A stretch of DNA of 64,000 bases, taken from positions 62,001 to 126,000 of the forward strand of contig NZ_MTHB01000305.1 of assembly GCF_002220365.1 (NCBI RefSeq). Direction: 5' to 3'. Positions 8,967 to 18,487 of this stretch are shown here, one piece after another (position 1 is the first letter of the stretch; every line of letters starts with the position of its first letter). Source of the stretch: Caballeronia sordidicola. Its GTDB lineage: Bacteria; Pseudomonadota; Gammaproteobacteria; Burkholderiales; Burkholderiaceae. A program made the position numbers and the translations under genes. The notes under the pieces were generated by a model. The model did not search any database and was not told the origin of the DNA. It saw only the letters and a list, made by a program, of their open reading frames with translations.

Positions 8967-10364
8967 ATGTCCCTGTTCCGTAAGAAAAGCATCGAGCACA
9001 TGCTCGCCGGCGCGCAACGCGCCGGACTCAAAAAAACGTTGGGGGCGCTCGATCTGACGTTTCTGGGTGTCGGCGCGATTATCGGCACGGGGATTTTCGT
9101 GCTCACCGGGACCGGTGCGGTGCAAGCCGGTCCGGCGCTGATGGTGTCGTTTATTTTCGCGGCCATTGCGTGCGCGCTCGCGGCGCTGGCCTACGCAGAG
9201 TTTGCGTCGACAATTCCCGTCGCCGGATCCATTTACACGTATTCGTATGCCACGCTCGGCGAACTGGCCGCGTGGGTCATCGGCTGGGACCTGATGCTGG
9301 AATACGGGCTGGCGACCTCCGCCGTGTCGGTCGGCTGGTCGGGCTATCTCCAGTCGCTGTTGTCAGGCTTCGGCATTTCGTTGCCCATGGTGCTGACAGC
9401 GGCGCCCGGCGCCGTGCCTGGGCAATTCACCCTGTTCAACTTGCCCGCGTTTCTCGTGATGATGGTGATCACGTCGCTGTTGTCGATCGGTATCAAGGAG
9501 TCGGCGCGCGTGAACAACGTGATGGTCGCGATCAAGGTCGCGGTCGTGCTGATGGTGATTGGCGTCGGCGTATTCCACGTCACGCCGGCGAACTGGCATC
9601 CGTTCATGCCCAACGGCTGGAACGGCGTGTTCGGCGCGGCGGCCGTGATGTTCTTTGCGTTTATCGGCTTCGACTCGGTGTCGTCGGCGGCAGAAGAGGT
9701 GAAGAATCCAAAACGCGATTTGCCGATCGGCATCATTTCCTCGCTGGCGGTTTGCGCGGTGCTTTATGTGGCGGTGGCGGCCGTGGTGACCGGTATTGTT
9801 CCGGCGGCGCAGTTCGCCAATATTTCGCATCCGGTGTCGTACGCGCTGCAGGTCGTGGGGCAGAAGTGGGTAGCGGGTTTCATCGATCTGGGCGCGGTGC
9901 TCGGCATGCTGACCGTGATTTTGGTGATGAGCTACGGCCAGACCCGCATCATTTACGCGATGTCCCGCGATGGCTTGCTGCCCGCGCGTCTGTCGACGGT
10001 GCATCCGAAATTCGGCACGCCGTTCTTTACGACGTGGCTGGTGGGCCTGTTCTTCGGTTTGATCGGTGCGCTCGTGCCGCTCAACGTGCTGGCGGAACTG
10101 ATCAATATTGGCACGCTGGCCGCGTTTTCGATGGTGTCTATCGCGGTGCTGATTTTGCGTCGTACGCATCCTTATCTGCCGCGTGCATTCCGTTGCCCGG
10201 GCGTGCCGGTCGTGCCGGTGCTGGCGGTCGCGGCTTGCCTGTTCCTGATGCTGAATCTGAAAGCCGTGACGTGGTTTGCATTCGTGGTATGGCTGGCAAT
10301 CGGGTTGGCGATTTATTTCGGCTATTCGCGCTGGCATTCGAAACTGGGTCGCGGGGTGGAGTGA
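8967..10364 (+). CDS. APC-family amino acid permease (cationic amino acid transporter-like)
   Basis: An inner-membrane amino acid:proton symporter or exchanger. The 465-residue protein has about 12 hydrophobic helices. The first carries the substrate-backbone motif GVGAIIGTGIFVLTG, and the sixth the FFAFIGFDSVSSAAEE segment typical of the CAT/YfnA branch. The N-terminus (MSLFRKKSIEHML) is the usual soluble cap of this subgroup. A ribosome-binding site (GAGGAGT) precedes ATG 8967. The exact substrate is not predictable. It ends 47 bases before a hairpin. Confidence 0.92.
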   Translation: MSLFRKKSIEHMLAGAQRAGLKKTLGALDLTFLGVGAIIGTGIFVLTGTGAVQAGPALMVSFIFAAIACALAALAYAEFASTIPVAGSIYTYSYATLGELAAWVIGWDLMLEYGLATSAVSVGWSGYLQSLLSGFGISLPMVLTAAPGAVPGQFTLFNLPAFLVMMVITSLLSIGIKESARVNNVMVAIKVAVVLMVIGVGVFHVTPANWHPFMPNGWNGVFGAAAVMFFAFIGFDSVSSAAEEVKNPKRDLPIGIISSLAVCAVLYVAVAAVVTGIVPAAQFANISHPVSYALQVVGQKWVAGFIDLGAVLGMLTVILVMSYGQTRIIYAMSRDGLLPARLSTVHPKFGTPFFTTWLVGLFFGLIGALVPLNVLAELINIGTLAAFSMVSIAVLILRRTHPYLPRAFRCPGVPVVPVLAVAACLFLMLNLKAVTWFAFVVWLAIGLAIYFGYSRWHSKLGRGVE

Positions 10365-10410
10365 CGCGCCAGGCTTGAACGTAGCTGCTGAGCTTGTGGC
10401 GCAAGCCGTC

Positions 10411-10444
10411 GAAAGCCGTTTCAACGCAAGTTGAAACGGCTTTC
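10411..10444 (+). terminator. Strong hairpin, probable terminator after the permease
   Basis: GAAAGCCGTTTCAAC and GTTGAAACGGCTTTC form a perfect 15-bp stem with a GCAA tetraloop. The following T-run is weak, so termination efficiency is uncertain. Confidence 0.7.
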
Positions 10445-10496
10445 GCATTTCTCTTCGCCATCTGTTGCCTTTTTCGTTTCACGACAACTTTAGGAC

Positions 10497-11699
10497 TTGT
10501 CTGATTCACCCACGGGTTCAGCGGTCGTTAAAAACCATGGTTTGAATCCAATAAAAGGCAAAGAACCTGTGAGACGAAATTATCTTAAGGTTGGTGATCA
10601 AGCGGATAACGGCGCAACGATCATAGAAGGTATCGATAAGGTCAGTTACGGCGGTATGTACCTGACTTATCTCTACGCGAAAGTCCGTTGTCCCGTTTGC
10701 AATACCATCGGAATGATCATTCCATCGGGACCCCGCCGCCCCGGATACTGGATGGGCAAGGAGCCAGCCTTACATAACGATCTCTGTGCCTGTAAATGCG
10801 ATCCCAAGCCGCGTTTGATCTCCTCGCAGAACGGCATGTTTATGTCGTTCGAACCTCAAGAGTTAGCTGCAATGGGCTTTTCGCCGACGGGCATGCCGCT
10901 GCCAAAATCGTCATTGCCTGTGGGACGGGGGGATCAGGATCTAGCCGAATCGACGAAGAACAATCCGGCAAGCGGCCCTAGCGGCCAACCGGCAACTTAT
11001 TGTTCGTATCTCGACGGGTCAAAGAGTCGAATCGATGCACCGGCAGATTTTTACGTCTCTCGAAATACTATGAGTCTGTCACCCGGAAAATCAACCCAGG
11101 TTGACTTCCCGGCGGGCGGCGCAGCAGCCGCAACGCAATACGATGCGAAGGTCGGTGGCAAAGAGATTCCGATCTTCGTGCCGACTCGGCCGCCTGCGGA
11201 CGGCTTGCCGATGATCGGCGAACGCCAACTCGCGAAAGCGCTGGAAAAACTGCCGCCGCAGAACCTGGAAAATATCGGCCAAATCACGACCAATGCGAGT
11301 GCAAATCCGGAAGACGCGATCTGGCGACGCGATTATGGGCAAGCAGACTTCTCATCGGCTGCGACCGCCAGCCTCAAACAAGGCGTCGCCTTCTATCCGT
11401 GGGCCGCATGGAAAGGACAAGGCGAAATCCCTCAAAGATATATCGACAGCACGATGCTCCATGAGACAGGACATCAGGTGAGTGAGGCACTTTGGAAGAA
11501 TCCTGCGATGAAGCAACGTTTTGAGGATGCGATTTCCAGCGATGGACAGGCACCGTCGCAATACGCGAGACGGAACGCGAACGAAGACTTTGCTGAATCG
11601 GGGAATATGTACTGGTCGAGCAAAGGAACGCCCTGTGAGGCAGAGGGACGCAAGCGGTATCCGGCCAGATTTGCCTACTTCGATTCAGTTAGCAAATGA
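10497..11699 (+). CDS. PAAR-domain protein with C-terminal zinc metallopeptidase; putative type VI secretion effector
   Basis: A 400-residue protein in two parts. Residues 26-106 read as a PAAR tip domain (RRNYLKVGDQADNGATIIEG, two cysteine pairs CPVC and CACKC), which would sharpen and load a type VI spike. A linker follows, then residues 240-400, with HETGH at 322-326 and a downstream NEDFAES (362-368). This HExxH plus FAES arrangement is like the anthrax lethal factor-type (ATLF) zincin toxins. The TTG at 10497 has poor ribosome-binding spacing; GTG 10569, just before RRNYLKVGD with AAAGG upstream, would give 376 residues and is a strong alternative start. Lower G+C than its neighbours and no nearby VgrG suggest transfer as an orphan effector. 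Confidence 0.75.
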   Translation: MSDSPTGSAVVKNHGLNPIKGKEPVRRNYLKVGDQADNGATIIEGIDKVSYGGMYLTYLYAKVRCPVCNTIGMIIPSGPRRPGYWMGKEPALHNDLCACKCDPKPRLISSQNGMFMSFEPQELAAMGFSPTGMPLPKSSLPVGRGDQDLAESTKNNPASGPSGQPATYCSYLDGSKSRIDAPADFYVSRNTMSLSPGKSTQVDFPAGGAAAATQYDAKVGGKEIPIFVPTRPPADGLPMIGERQLAKALEKLPPQNLENIGQITTNASANPEDAIWRRDYGQADFSSAATASLKQGVAFYPWAAWKGQGEIPQRYIDSTMLHETGHQVSEALWKNPAMKQRFEDAISSDGQAPSQYARRNANEDFAESGNMYWSSKGTPCEAEGRKRYPARFAYFDSVSK

Positions 11700-12319
11700 T
11701 GAAACTGGTCGCGCTAACTACTGCACTAGCGACGTCGATCATGCTCGTCGCTGGATGCCCGACACAAACAGAAGGAAAGGTAATGCCAAAAGATTTTTCG
11801 TTGGAAGGGTTTCAGCCGGCAAGCTTACCGCACCCTGGCACCATTACGTTTATCGAGTCGTGGACCGACATTCCCAAGCGGAAAAGTGCAGATGAATATC
11901 CCGACTCGTTCAAATTTCTTTGCCTTGACGAGAACGAGAAGGAAGTGTCTCGTGACAAAGCTAAGTGGTGCATCCCTATAGTGGAATTCGATGTTTTTTC
12001 TGTGGACGACAACGGAAAGTCAGTTCCTTTCAAAGAGGGATCCTCCATTTCGATAACTGCGTATGGACCCGGCCATCGGTTTGTCCGATCTCTGTCGACT
12101 GCGCCGCCGCCCCCATCGCCTGCGCCGCCCAATCCGAAGTCCGGCGCAGGAAGCGCAGTGCCGCCTGGGGATATTGGCGACGCTTCTCGAACGGCCTGGT
12201 CGCCGAGCGCTAACCCTCGGAACCCGGACCCATCGGCTTCCCAGTCTTTCGGCAGCGAACTGGACAAAACGCGGATGACATTCTGGGAAAGGCTCAAAAG
12301 GACAATTCTCAACATTTAA
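11696..12319 (+). CDS. Putative lipoprotein, candidate immunity protein of the PAAR effector
   Basis: A 207-residue protein starting inside the effector stop codon (ATGA overlap, 11696-11699), so translation is coupled. The N-terminus has a lipoprotein signal (ALATSIMLVAGC, lipobox cysteine near residue 21). It has a mixed alpha/beta-looking middle (residues 35-120), a proline-rich stretch (APPPPSPAPPNP) and a charged C-terminus. No catalytic motif is visible and no family is recognised. Genomic placement directly after a toxin and a predicted periplasmic location suggest it protects sibling cells from an effector acting in the periplasm; this is inference. A second in-frame ATG at 11699 is an equally possible start. 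Confidence 0.65.
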   Translation: MMKLVALTTALATSIMLVAGCPTQTEGKVMPKDFSLEGFQPASLPHPGTITFIESWTDIPKRKSADEYPDSFKFLCLDENEKEVSRDKAKWCIPIVEFDVFSVDDNGKSVPFKEGSSISITAYGPGHRFVRSLSTAPPPPSPAPPNPKSGAGSAVPPGDIGDASRTAWSPSANPRNPDPSASQSFGSELDKTRMTFWERLKRTILNI

Positions 12320-12494
12320 CCCGGTCCCCACCCGCCTTTAGCCCAATAGCGACGGTCTTCATTTTGTGCTTTACTCATTGCTACAACAAATAACCATGAA
12401 CCCAGCCAGACCCTCACACTCGTGAAGTCGCAAGGCCAGTGAAACAAAAGCGGTGAGTGAGCTTCGGCTGTTTATCCCCGAAGGAGACAGAAGC

Positions 12495-12971
12495 ATGGCG
12501 CTCAGCATCAGTCTGACGGTCAACGGCAAAGCCGTTACCGCCACCGTCGAACCCCACATCCTGCTAGTCCAGTTTCTTCGTGAGGAGTTGCATCTCACGG
12601 GCACGCACATCGGCTGCGACACCGCCCAGTGCGGCGCGTGCACCGTTCACCTGGATGGCCGCGCGATCAAGTCGTGCAACATCCTCGCCGTGCAGGCCGA
12701 CGGATCGTCGGTGACGACTATCGAAGGAATGGCGAAGGACGGCGAACTGCACCCCATGCAGGCAGCGTTCAAGGAGTGCCACGGCCTCCAATGCGGCTTC
12801 TGTACGCCCGGCATGGTGATGAGCGCGACCTCACTCGCCGCGCAAAAACCCGACCTCACCGAAGCCGATGTCCGCGAACAACTCGACGGCAATCTCTGCC
12901 GATGTACGGGGTATCACAACATCGTGAAAGCCATAGTGCAGGGCGCGCAGGCCATGAAGGCCTCGCCCTGA
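12495..12971 (+). CDS. (2Fe-2S) subunit of Cox/xanthine dehydrogenase-type molybdenum hydroxylase (CoxS-like)
   Basis: The small electron-transfer subunit of a three-subunit molybdenum hydroxylase. The 158-residue protein has both iron-sulfur clusters: C41, C46, C49, C61 (plant-ferredoxin type) and C100, C103, C135, C137 (helical domain, in CGFC and CRC). ATG 12495 is chosen because GAAGGAGA sits just upstream; the frame extends to 12453. It is first in a seven-gene operon, 85 bases before the large subunit. The order S-L-M differs from the classical coxMSL of carbon monoxide oxidisers. Confidence 0.95.
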   Translation: MALSISLTVNGKAVTATVEPHILLVQFLREELHLTGTHIGCDTAQCGACTVHLDGRAIKSCNILAVQADGSSVTTIEGMAKDGELHPMQAAFKECHGLQCGFCTPGMVMSATSLAAQKPDLTEADVREQLDGNLCRCTGYHNIVKAIVQGAQAMKASP

Positions 12972-13056
12972 GCCGCCGCCCGCGCTTCCAGCCAAGCCTC
13001 ACCGAACCCGCACTCACCTTTTCCGATGAAGATTCGCGCCTGAACAGGAGTCCGCG

Positions 13057-15477
13057 ATGAACGCCCCTGAAACACCTGATACCCACCGCCTGATCGGCGC
13101 TGCCGTGAAACGCAAGGAAGACTATCGCTTCCTGACGGGCAACGGCCAGTACACCGACGACGTCGTCCTTCCGCAGCAAACCTTCGGCGTCTTCCTGCGC
13201 TCGCCCTACGCGCACGCGACGATCCGCAGCATCGACATCACCGCGGCCAAGGCCGCGCCGGGCGTCGTTGCCATCTTCACCGGCGCCGACATGGCCGGCG
13301 AAAGCGTCGGCGGATTGCCGTGCGGCTGGCTGATCCACAACATCGACGGCAAGCCGATGAACGAACCGCCGCATCCCGTGATCGCGCATACGAAAGTGCG
13401 CCATGTGGGCGATCAGGTGGCGTTGATCGTTGCGGAGTCGGTGAAGGAAGCGAAGGACGCTATCGAGTTGATCGAGGTGGATTACGACGTGCTGCCGGCC
13501 GTCGTCGATACCGCCACTGCCGCCGACCCAGGCCAGCCGCAAGTCCACGATGAAGCGCCGAACAACCTCTGCTACACCTGGGGCCACGGCGATAAAGCCG
13601 CCACCGACGCCGCCTTCGCCAAGGCCGCGCACGTGACCACGCTGGATATCGTGAATCAGCGCCTGGTGCCGAACGCGATCGAACCGCGTGCCGTGAACGC
13701 GAGTTATTCGAGGTCCGACGACAGTTACACGGTGTACGTCGCGAACCAGAATCCGCACGTCGAGCGTTTGTTGATGGCGGCGTTTGTGTTGTCGCTGCCT
13801 GAGTCGAAGCTAAGGATCATCGCGCCGGATGTCGGCGGCGGTTTCGGCTCGAAGATTTATCTGTATGCGGAAGATGTGGCGTTGACGTGGGCGTCGAAGA
13901 AAGTCCGGCGACCGATCAAGTGGACATGCGAGCGCTCGGAAGCATTCCTCTCCGATGCCCATGGCCGCGATCACGTGACGAAAGCCGAACTCGCGATGGA
14001 CGCCGACGGCAAGTTCCTGGGCCTTCGCGTTCATACGACGGCCAACATGGGCGCGTATTTGTCGACGTTCGCGTCCGCGATTCCGACCATCCTGTACGCC
14101 ACGCTGCTCGCCGGCCAGTACGCCACGCCCGCGATCTACGCCGAGGTGAAGGCTGTTTTCACGAACACGGTTCCCGTCGATGCCTATCGCGGCGCCGGAC
14201 GTCCTGAAGCGACCTACGTGCTTGAACGTATCGTGGAAACGGCGGCGCGGGAGATGAACATTGATCCGGCTGAATTGAGGCGACGCAACTTCATCCGGTC
14301 TTGGCCGTACACCACCCCGGTTGGCCTGACCTACGATTCCGGCGATTACTCGGCGCTGCTCGACCGGGCAATGCAACTTGCCGATGTGGAAGGGTTCCCT
14401 GCACGGCGCGAGGAATCGAAGAAAAACGGCAAGCTTCGCGGGCTTGGGTATTCCTGCTACATCGAGGCGTGCGGGCTGGCGCCATCGAATCTCGCGGGTG
14501 CGTTGGGCGCGCGGGCGGGCTTGTTCGAAGCCGGCGAAATTCGCGTACATCCCACGGGTTCGGTCACCGTGTTCACCGGCTCGCATAGCCACGGTCAAGG
14601 GCACGAAACCACCTTCGCGCAAGTGGTGGCGGACCGGTTGGGGGTATCGATGGATAACATCGAGATCGTCCACGGCGACACCGGCCGGATTCCTTTCGGC
14701 ATGGGTACGTACGGCTCACGGTCCATCGCGGTGGGCGGCTCGGCGATCATGAAGGCGCTCGACAAGATCGAGGACAAGGCCAAGAAAATCGCGGCGCATT
14801 TGCTGGAGGCATCCGCGGAAGACATCGAGTTCAAGGACGGCATTTTCCGGGTGGCGGGCACCGACCGGACGAAGGCGTTCGCGGAGGTATCGCTGGCGGC
14901 TTACGTGCCGCACAACTTCCCGCTCGACAAGCTCGAACCCGGCCTCAACGAAAACGCGTTCTACGATCCGAGCAACTTCACGTATCCATCGGGCGCGTAT
15001 TTATGCGAAGTGGAAGTCGATCAGGACACCGGCGAAACGCGCATCCAGAAGTTCACGGCCGTGGATGATTTCGGCAACATCATCAATCCGATGATCGTCG
15101 AGGGTCAGGTGCATGGCGGGATTGGCCAGGGCATTGGTCAGGCGATGCTGGAACGTGCCGTGTATGACAACGAGAGCGGCCAGTTGATGTCCGGCTCGTT
15201 CATGGATTACGCCATGCCGCACGCGTCCGACCTACCGAATTTCGATGTGGAAACATCGAAAGGCACGCCGTGCGTCCATAACCCCTTGGGTGTGAAGGGG
15301 TGCGGCGAAGCGGGCGCGATAGGCTCGCCGCCGGCGGTGATCAACGCGATCATCGACGCGCTTTCGCCGCTCGGCGTGACCGACCTGCAGATGCCTGCCA
15401 CGCCGCATCGCGTATGGGCTGCGATGCATGCCGCCGCCGATGAATCGGCCGCTCGCGGCGTTTCGACTCCCGCTTAA
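13057..15477 (+). CDS. Molybdopterin-binding large subunit of Cox-type hydroxylase (CoxL-like, form II)
   Basis: An 806-residue catalytic subunit binding Mo-pterin cytosine dinucleotide. Visible motifs are DVGGGFGSK and, at residues 376-382, the active-site loop AYRGAGR. True (form I) CO dehydrogenases have AYRCSFR with a cysteine at this loop, so this is a form II enzyme whose substrate is probably not CO. The conserved glutamate of GVKGCGEAGAIG near the C-terminus is present. It is followed 12 bases later by the FAD subunit. Substrate unknown; purine-like or other N-heterocycles or aldehydes are possible. Confidence 0.93.
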   Translation: MNAPETPDTHRLIGAAVKRKEDYRFLTGNGQYTDDVVLPQQTFGVFLRSPYAHATIRSIDITAAKAAPGVVAIFTGADMAGESVGGLPCGWLIHNIDGKPMNEPPHPVIAHTKVRHVGDQVALIVAESVKEAKDAIELIEVDYDVLPAVVDTATAADPGQPQVHDEAPNNLCYTWGHGDKAATDAAFAKAAHVTTLDIVNQRLVPNAIEPRAVNASYSRSDDSYTVYVANQNPHVERLLMAAFVLSLPESKLRIIAPDVGGGFGSKIYLYAEDVALTWASKKVRRPIKWTCERSEAFLSDAHGRDHVTKAELAMDADGKFLGLRVHTTANMGAYLSTFASAIPTILYATLLAGQYATPAIYAEVKAVFTNTVPVDAYRGAGRPEATYVLERIVETAAREMNIDPAELRRRNFIRSWPYTTPVGLTYDSGDYSALLDRAMQLADVEGFPARREESKKNGKLRGLGYSCYIEACGLAPSNLAGALGARAGLFEAGEIRVHPTGSVTVFTGSHSHGQGHETTFAQVVADRLGVSMDNIEIVHGDTGRIPFGMGTYGSRSIAVGGSAIMKALDKIEDKAKKIAAHLLEASAEDIEFKDGIFRVAGTDRTKAFAEVSLAAYVPHNFPLDKLEPGLNENAFYDPSNFTYPSGAYLCEVEVDQDTGETRIQKFTAVDDFGNIINPMIVEGQVHGGIGQGIGQAMLERAVYDNESGQLMSGSFMDYAMPHASDLPNFDVETSKGTPCVHNPLGVKGCGEAGAIGSPPAVINAIIDALSPLGVTDLQMPATPHRVWAAMHAAADESAARGVSTPA

Positions 15478-15489
15478 GAGGACTTCGAC

Positions 15490-16290
15490 ATGTACTCATT
15501 CGATTACCAACGGCCGGACCAGTCCGACGCAGCGGTGGCGTTCCTCAAGCAACACGAGGACGCCAAATATCTATCGGGCGGGCAGAGCTTGCTGCCGACC
15601 ATGCGCTTGCGGCTCGCTCAGCCGTCGGCGCTGGTGGATGTGACGCGGATCGGCACGATGAAGGACATCACCTTGACGAGTGACAAGGTGACGATTGGCG
15701 GCGCGGTGTGTCATGCGCAGGTTGCGGCGAACCCGGAGGTGCAGCGCGCGCTGCCGGGGTTGGCTGACCTTGCCGGTCATATTGGCGACCGGCAGGTTCG
15801 GGAGCGCGGGACGATCGGCGGATCGCTTGCCAACGATGACCCGGCGGCGTGTTATCCGGCCGCGGTGTTGGCGTTGAACGCGACTATTGTCACGGACAGG
15901 CGGCGTATCACCGCCGATGACTTTTTCCTTGGCATGTACGAGACCGCGTTGGAGCCCGATGAGCTGATTACATCGGTTGAATTTCCGATCGCCGAGCGGG
16001 CGGGCTACGAGAAGTTTCGCAATCCCGCGTCGCACTTTGCTTTGGTTGGGGTGTTCGTTGCGAAGCATGCGGGTGGTGTGCGAGTGGCCATCACGGGTGC
16101 TGCAGCGTGCGTGTTTCGGGCTACCGAACTCGAAGCGGCCTTATCGAAAGATTTCTCGGTTGCAGCGGCGCGCGGTACATCGATTTCCGCCGATGCGCTC
16201 AACGAGGATATGCACGCGAGTGCGGTGTATCGGGCGCATTTGATTCCGATTCTTGCCGGGAGGGCTGTTGATCGGGCCAACGCGTTCTAG
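15490..16290 (+). CDS. FAD-binding medium subunit of Cox-type hydroxylase (CoxM-like)
   Basis: The 266-residue flavoprotein subunit passing electrons from the iron-sulfur clusters to an acceptor. FAD contacts are visible as GGQSLLPTMRLRLAQP (about residues 32-47) and RERGTIGGSLANDDPA (about 110-125), both hallmarks of the family. A ribosome-binding site (AAGAGGACTT) precedes ATG 15490. The size is slightly below that of characterised CoxM (about 288) but all motifs are present. Confidence 0.93.
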   Translation: MYSFDYQRPDQSDAAVAFLKQHEDAKYLSGGQSLLPTMRLRLAQPSALVDVTRIGTMKDITLTSDKVTIGGAVCHAQVAANPEVQRALPGLADLAGHIGDRQVRERGTIGGSLANDDPAACYPAAVLALNATIVTDRRRITADDFFLGMYETALEPDELITSVEFPIAERAGYEKFRNPASHFALVGVFVAKHAGGVRVAITGAAACVFRATELEAALSKDFSVAAARGTSISADALNEDMHASAVYRAHLIPILAGRAVDRANAF

Positions 16291-16390
16291 CTTGTTGTTC
16301 GCCCCGGTTTTTTGCTCGCGCCGATGAATGGGCTGGGGTTCTCCCGGCGCGAGCGAAACAAAGATTGACCTACCCAGACCCAGGAACCTC

Positions 16391-17278
16391 ATGGACCCGG
16401 CATCGATCGACGAAACCCTCGCCGCCCTGGGCGGGCAGCAATACTTCGCCAGCCGCGAACTCGCAACGGGGCTTTTCCTCGCGTTGAAGATGCAGCGCCC
16501 ACTTTTCCTCGAAGGCGAACCGGGCGTTGGCAAGACCGAGCTGGCAAAAGCGGCCGCCGGTTTACTCGGCACGCAAATGCTGCGGCTGCAATGCTATGAA
16601 GGTCTCGACATCGCCAGCGCACTTTACGAATGGGACTACCCACGCCAGATCATGGCGCTGCGGCTTGCCGAGGCGGCAGGCGAACAACCATCGAACGATT
16701 CGCTCTATAAAAGCGAATTCCTCCTCAAGCGCCCGCTGCTGCAAGCACTGATGCCGGACCCCTTGAATCCGGCCGCTCAACGCGTGCTGCTGATTGACGA
16801 AATCGATCGCGCCGATGAACCGTTCGAAGCTTTCCTGCTCGAGTTGCTGTCGGATTTCCAGGTATCGATTCCCGAATACGGAACCGTGCGCGCCGAGCGG
16901 CCGCCGCTGGTCGTGATGACATCGAATCGCACGCGCGAGGTCCATGACGCGCTCAAGCGACGCTGTTTATATCAATGGATTGGCTATCCGGCCCGCGATG
17001 TGGAACTGCAGATTGTGGCGGCGCGTGCGCCCGAAGCCAGCGCGGACTTGCAGGCGCGAGCCGTGGCGTTTGTGCATCGGCTGAGGACGCTCGATTTGTT
17101 CAAGGCGCCCGGCGTGGCGGAAACGATTGACTGGTGTCGTGCGCTGGCGGCGCTTTCTGTCAGTGAACTCGATCCGCAATCGGTGCAGGACACATTGGGC
17201 GTGCTGCTGAAGTACCAGGACGATCTCGCGCGCGTGGACGCCGCCGAGATCGCGCAGTGCCTCGCCGCACCGGCCTGA
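16391..17278 (+). CDS. MoxR-type AAA+ ATPase (CoxD-like)
   Basis: A 295-residue ATPase thought to help mature or insert the metal centre of the hydroxylase together with the VWA protein. Walker A is GEPGVGKTE (residues 42-50), Walker B VLLIDEID (132-139), with a sensor 1 region VVMTSNRTREVHDALKRRC. ATG 16391 is preceded by AGGAA; the frame continues to 16328 but the family N-terminus fits 16391. In Oligotropha, CoxD acts in assembling the Mo-Cu site; whether a form II enzyme needs the same chemistry is unknown. Confidence 0.93.
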   Translation: MDPASIDETLAALGGQQYFASRELATGLFLALKMQRPLFLEGEPGVGKTELAKAAAGLLGTQMLRLQCYEGLDIASALYEWDYPRQIMALRLAEAAGEQPSNDSLYKSEFLLKRPLLQALMPDPLNPAAQRVLLIDEIDRADEPFEAFLLELLSDFQVSIPEYGTVRAERPPLVVMTSNRTREVHDALKRRCLYQWIGYPARDVELQIVAARAPEASADLQARAVAFVHRLRTLDLFKAPGVAETIDWCRALAALSVSELDPQSVQDTLGVLLKYQDDLARVDAAEIAQCLAAPA

Positions 17279-17284
17279 GCCATC

Positions 17285-18487
17285 ATGTCCACGCCAACGC
17301 TTGCTCACAACGTCGTGCATTTCGTCCGATTGCTGCGTGGCGCGGGTCTCGCGATGTCACCGGCGCACAGCGTCGATGCGCTCGAAGCGTTGCGCTGGAT
17401 CGATATCACCCGTCGCGACGATGTCCGGGCCGCGCTCGCCGCGCTAGTTGTTCATGCGCCCGACGAGCGCGAATTATTCCATCAGGCCTTCGATCTTTTC
17501 TGGCGCGATCCCGACTGGGAAGGGAAACTGCGCGCGCTATTGCTGCCGAAAGTGACGAACGGCGTGCCGCCGCCCAAGCGCAACAACCGTCTCGCCGATG
17601 CCCTCGCCGCACGCGCGGCTGCGTTGAACCCGGCGAACCAACAGCCGGACAACGTTGAACATCTCCACGCGCGCATTACGTTCAGCGCGCAGGAACGCCT
17701 GAGCCATCGCGATTTCGATACCCTTACGTCCGATGAATGGCGCGCGCTTCGACATCAAATTCGTTCGCATAGAATGCCGCTAGCCACGGAGCCGACACGG
17801 CGTTTAAAAACCGCGTCGCACGGCACGCATGCTGATCTACGGGCCAGCGCCCGCAGCGCCGTGCGTTCGGGCGGCGACTGGACGACATGGAAGTACAAGA
17901 AGGTCGTCGAGCGCCGGCCGCCGCTTGTCCTGCTGCTCGACATTTCCGGGTCGATGAGCGCGTATTCCCGGGCTGTGCTTTACTTCTGCCATGCATTGCT
18001 GCAATCGCGCGAACGCCTGCAGGTCTTCCTGTTCGGCACGCGCCTGACCAACGCCACGCGGGCGTTGCGCGAACGCGATCCCGATGTCGCGATCGCCGCT
18101 ATCTCCGATCAGGTGGTCGACTGGTCGGGCGGCACGCGGATCGGCGCGGCGCTGGCCGAGTTCAACCGGCGCTGGGCGCGGCGGGTGCTCAACGGCCGCG
18201 CGACGGTGTTGTTCGTCACGGACGGGCTCGATCACGAAGCAATCGATGTCCTCGAGACCGAGATGCTCCGTTTGCGCCGCTTTGCGCATCGGCTGGTGTG
18301 GCTCAATCCGTTGCTTCGATACACCGATTTCACCCCGCGCGCGCGGGGCGTGCGGGCAATCCTGCCGCATGTCGATGCGATGCTTGCGGCTCACAACCTC
18401 GACAGCCTGAATGCTGTCGGCCGGGAGCTGGCGGCGGTGACGCGTCGAGCGGACCGGAAATCAGCCGGAGACACGTCATGGAACTGA
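17285..18487 (+). CDS. VWA domain protein (CoxE-like)
   Basis: A 400-residue protein, partner of the MoxR ATPase. The C-terminal half carries a von Willebrand A domain with the metal-binding MIDAS motif DISGSMS (D219, S221, S223) and downstream WSGGTRIG and FVTDGLD segments. The N-terminal half is helical and resembles the CoxE family. It begins 6 bases after the ATPase stop, and its C-terminus overlaps coxG by 10 bases. MoxR-VWA pairs generally act as metal chelatase or chaperone machines. Confidence 0.9.
   Translation: MSTPTLAHNVVHFVRLLRGAGLAMSPAHSVDALEALRWIDITRRDDVRAALAALVVHAPDERELFHQAFDLFWRDPDWEGKLRALLLPKVTNGVPPPKRNNRLADALAARAAALNPANQQPDNVEHLHARITFSAQERLSHRDFDTLTSDEWRALRHQIRSHRMPLATEPTRRLKTASHGTHADLRASARSAVRSGGDWTTWKYKKVVERRPPLVLLLDISGSMSAYSRAVLYFCHALLQSRERLQVFLFGTRLTNATRALRERDPDVAIAAISDQVVDWSGGTRIGAALAEFNRRWARRVLNGRATVLFVTDGLDHEAIDVLETEMLRLRRFAHRLVWLNPLLRYTDFTPRARGVRAILPHVDAMLAAHNLDSLNAVGRELAAVTRRADRKSAGDTSWN

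Noticed and set aside
9170..10378. A 402-codon plus-strand frame within the permease
   Set aside because: Arginine/glycine-rich, no hydrophobic pattern, wholly overlapped by the APC permease; a high-G+C shadow frame.
17887..18477. Long plus-strand frame reading into the CoxG-like gene
   Set aside because: It runs out of frame through the VWA gene; the CoxG-like ATG at 18478 has the family N-terminus, so the upstream part is a shadow.
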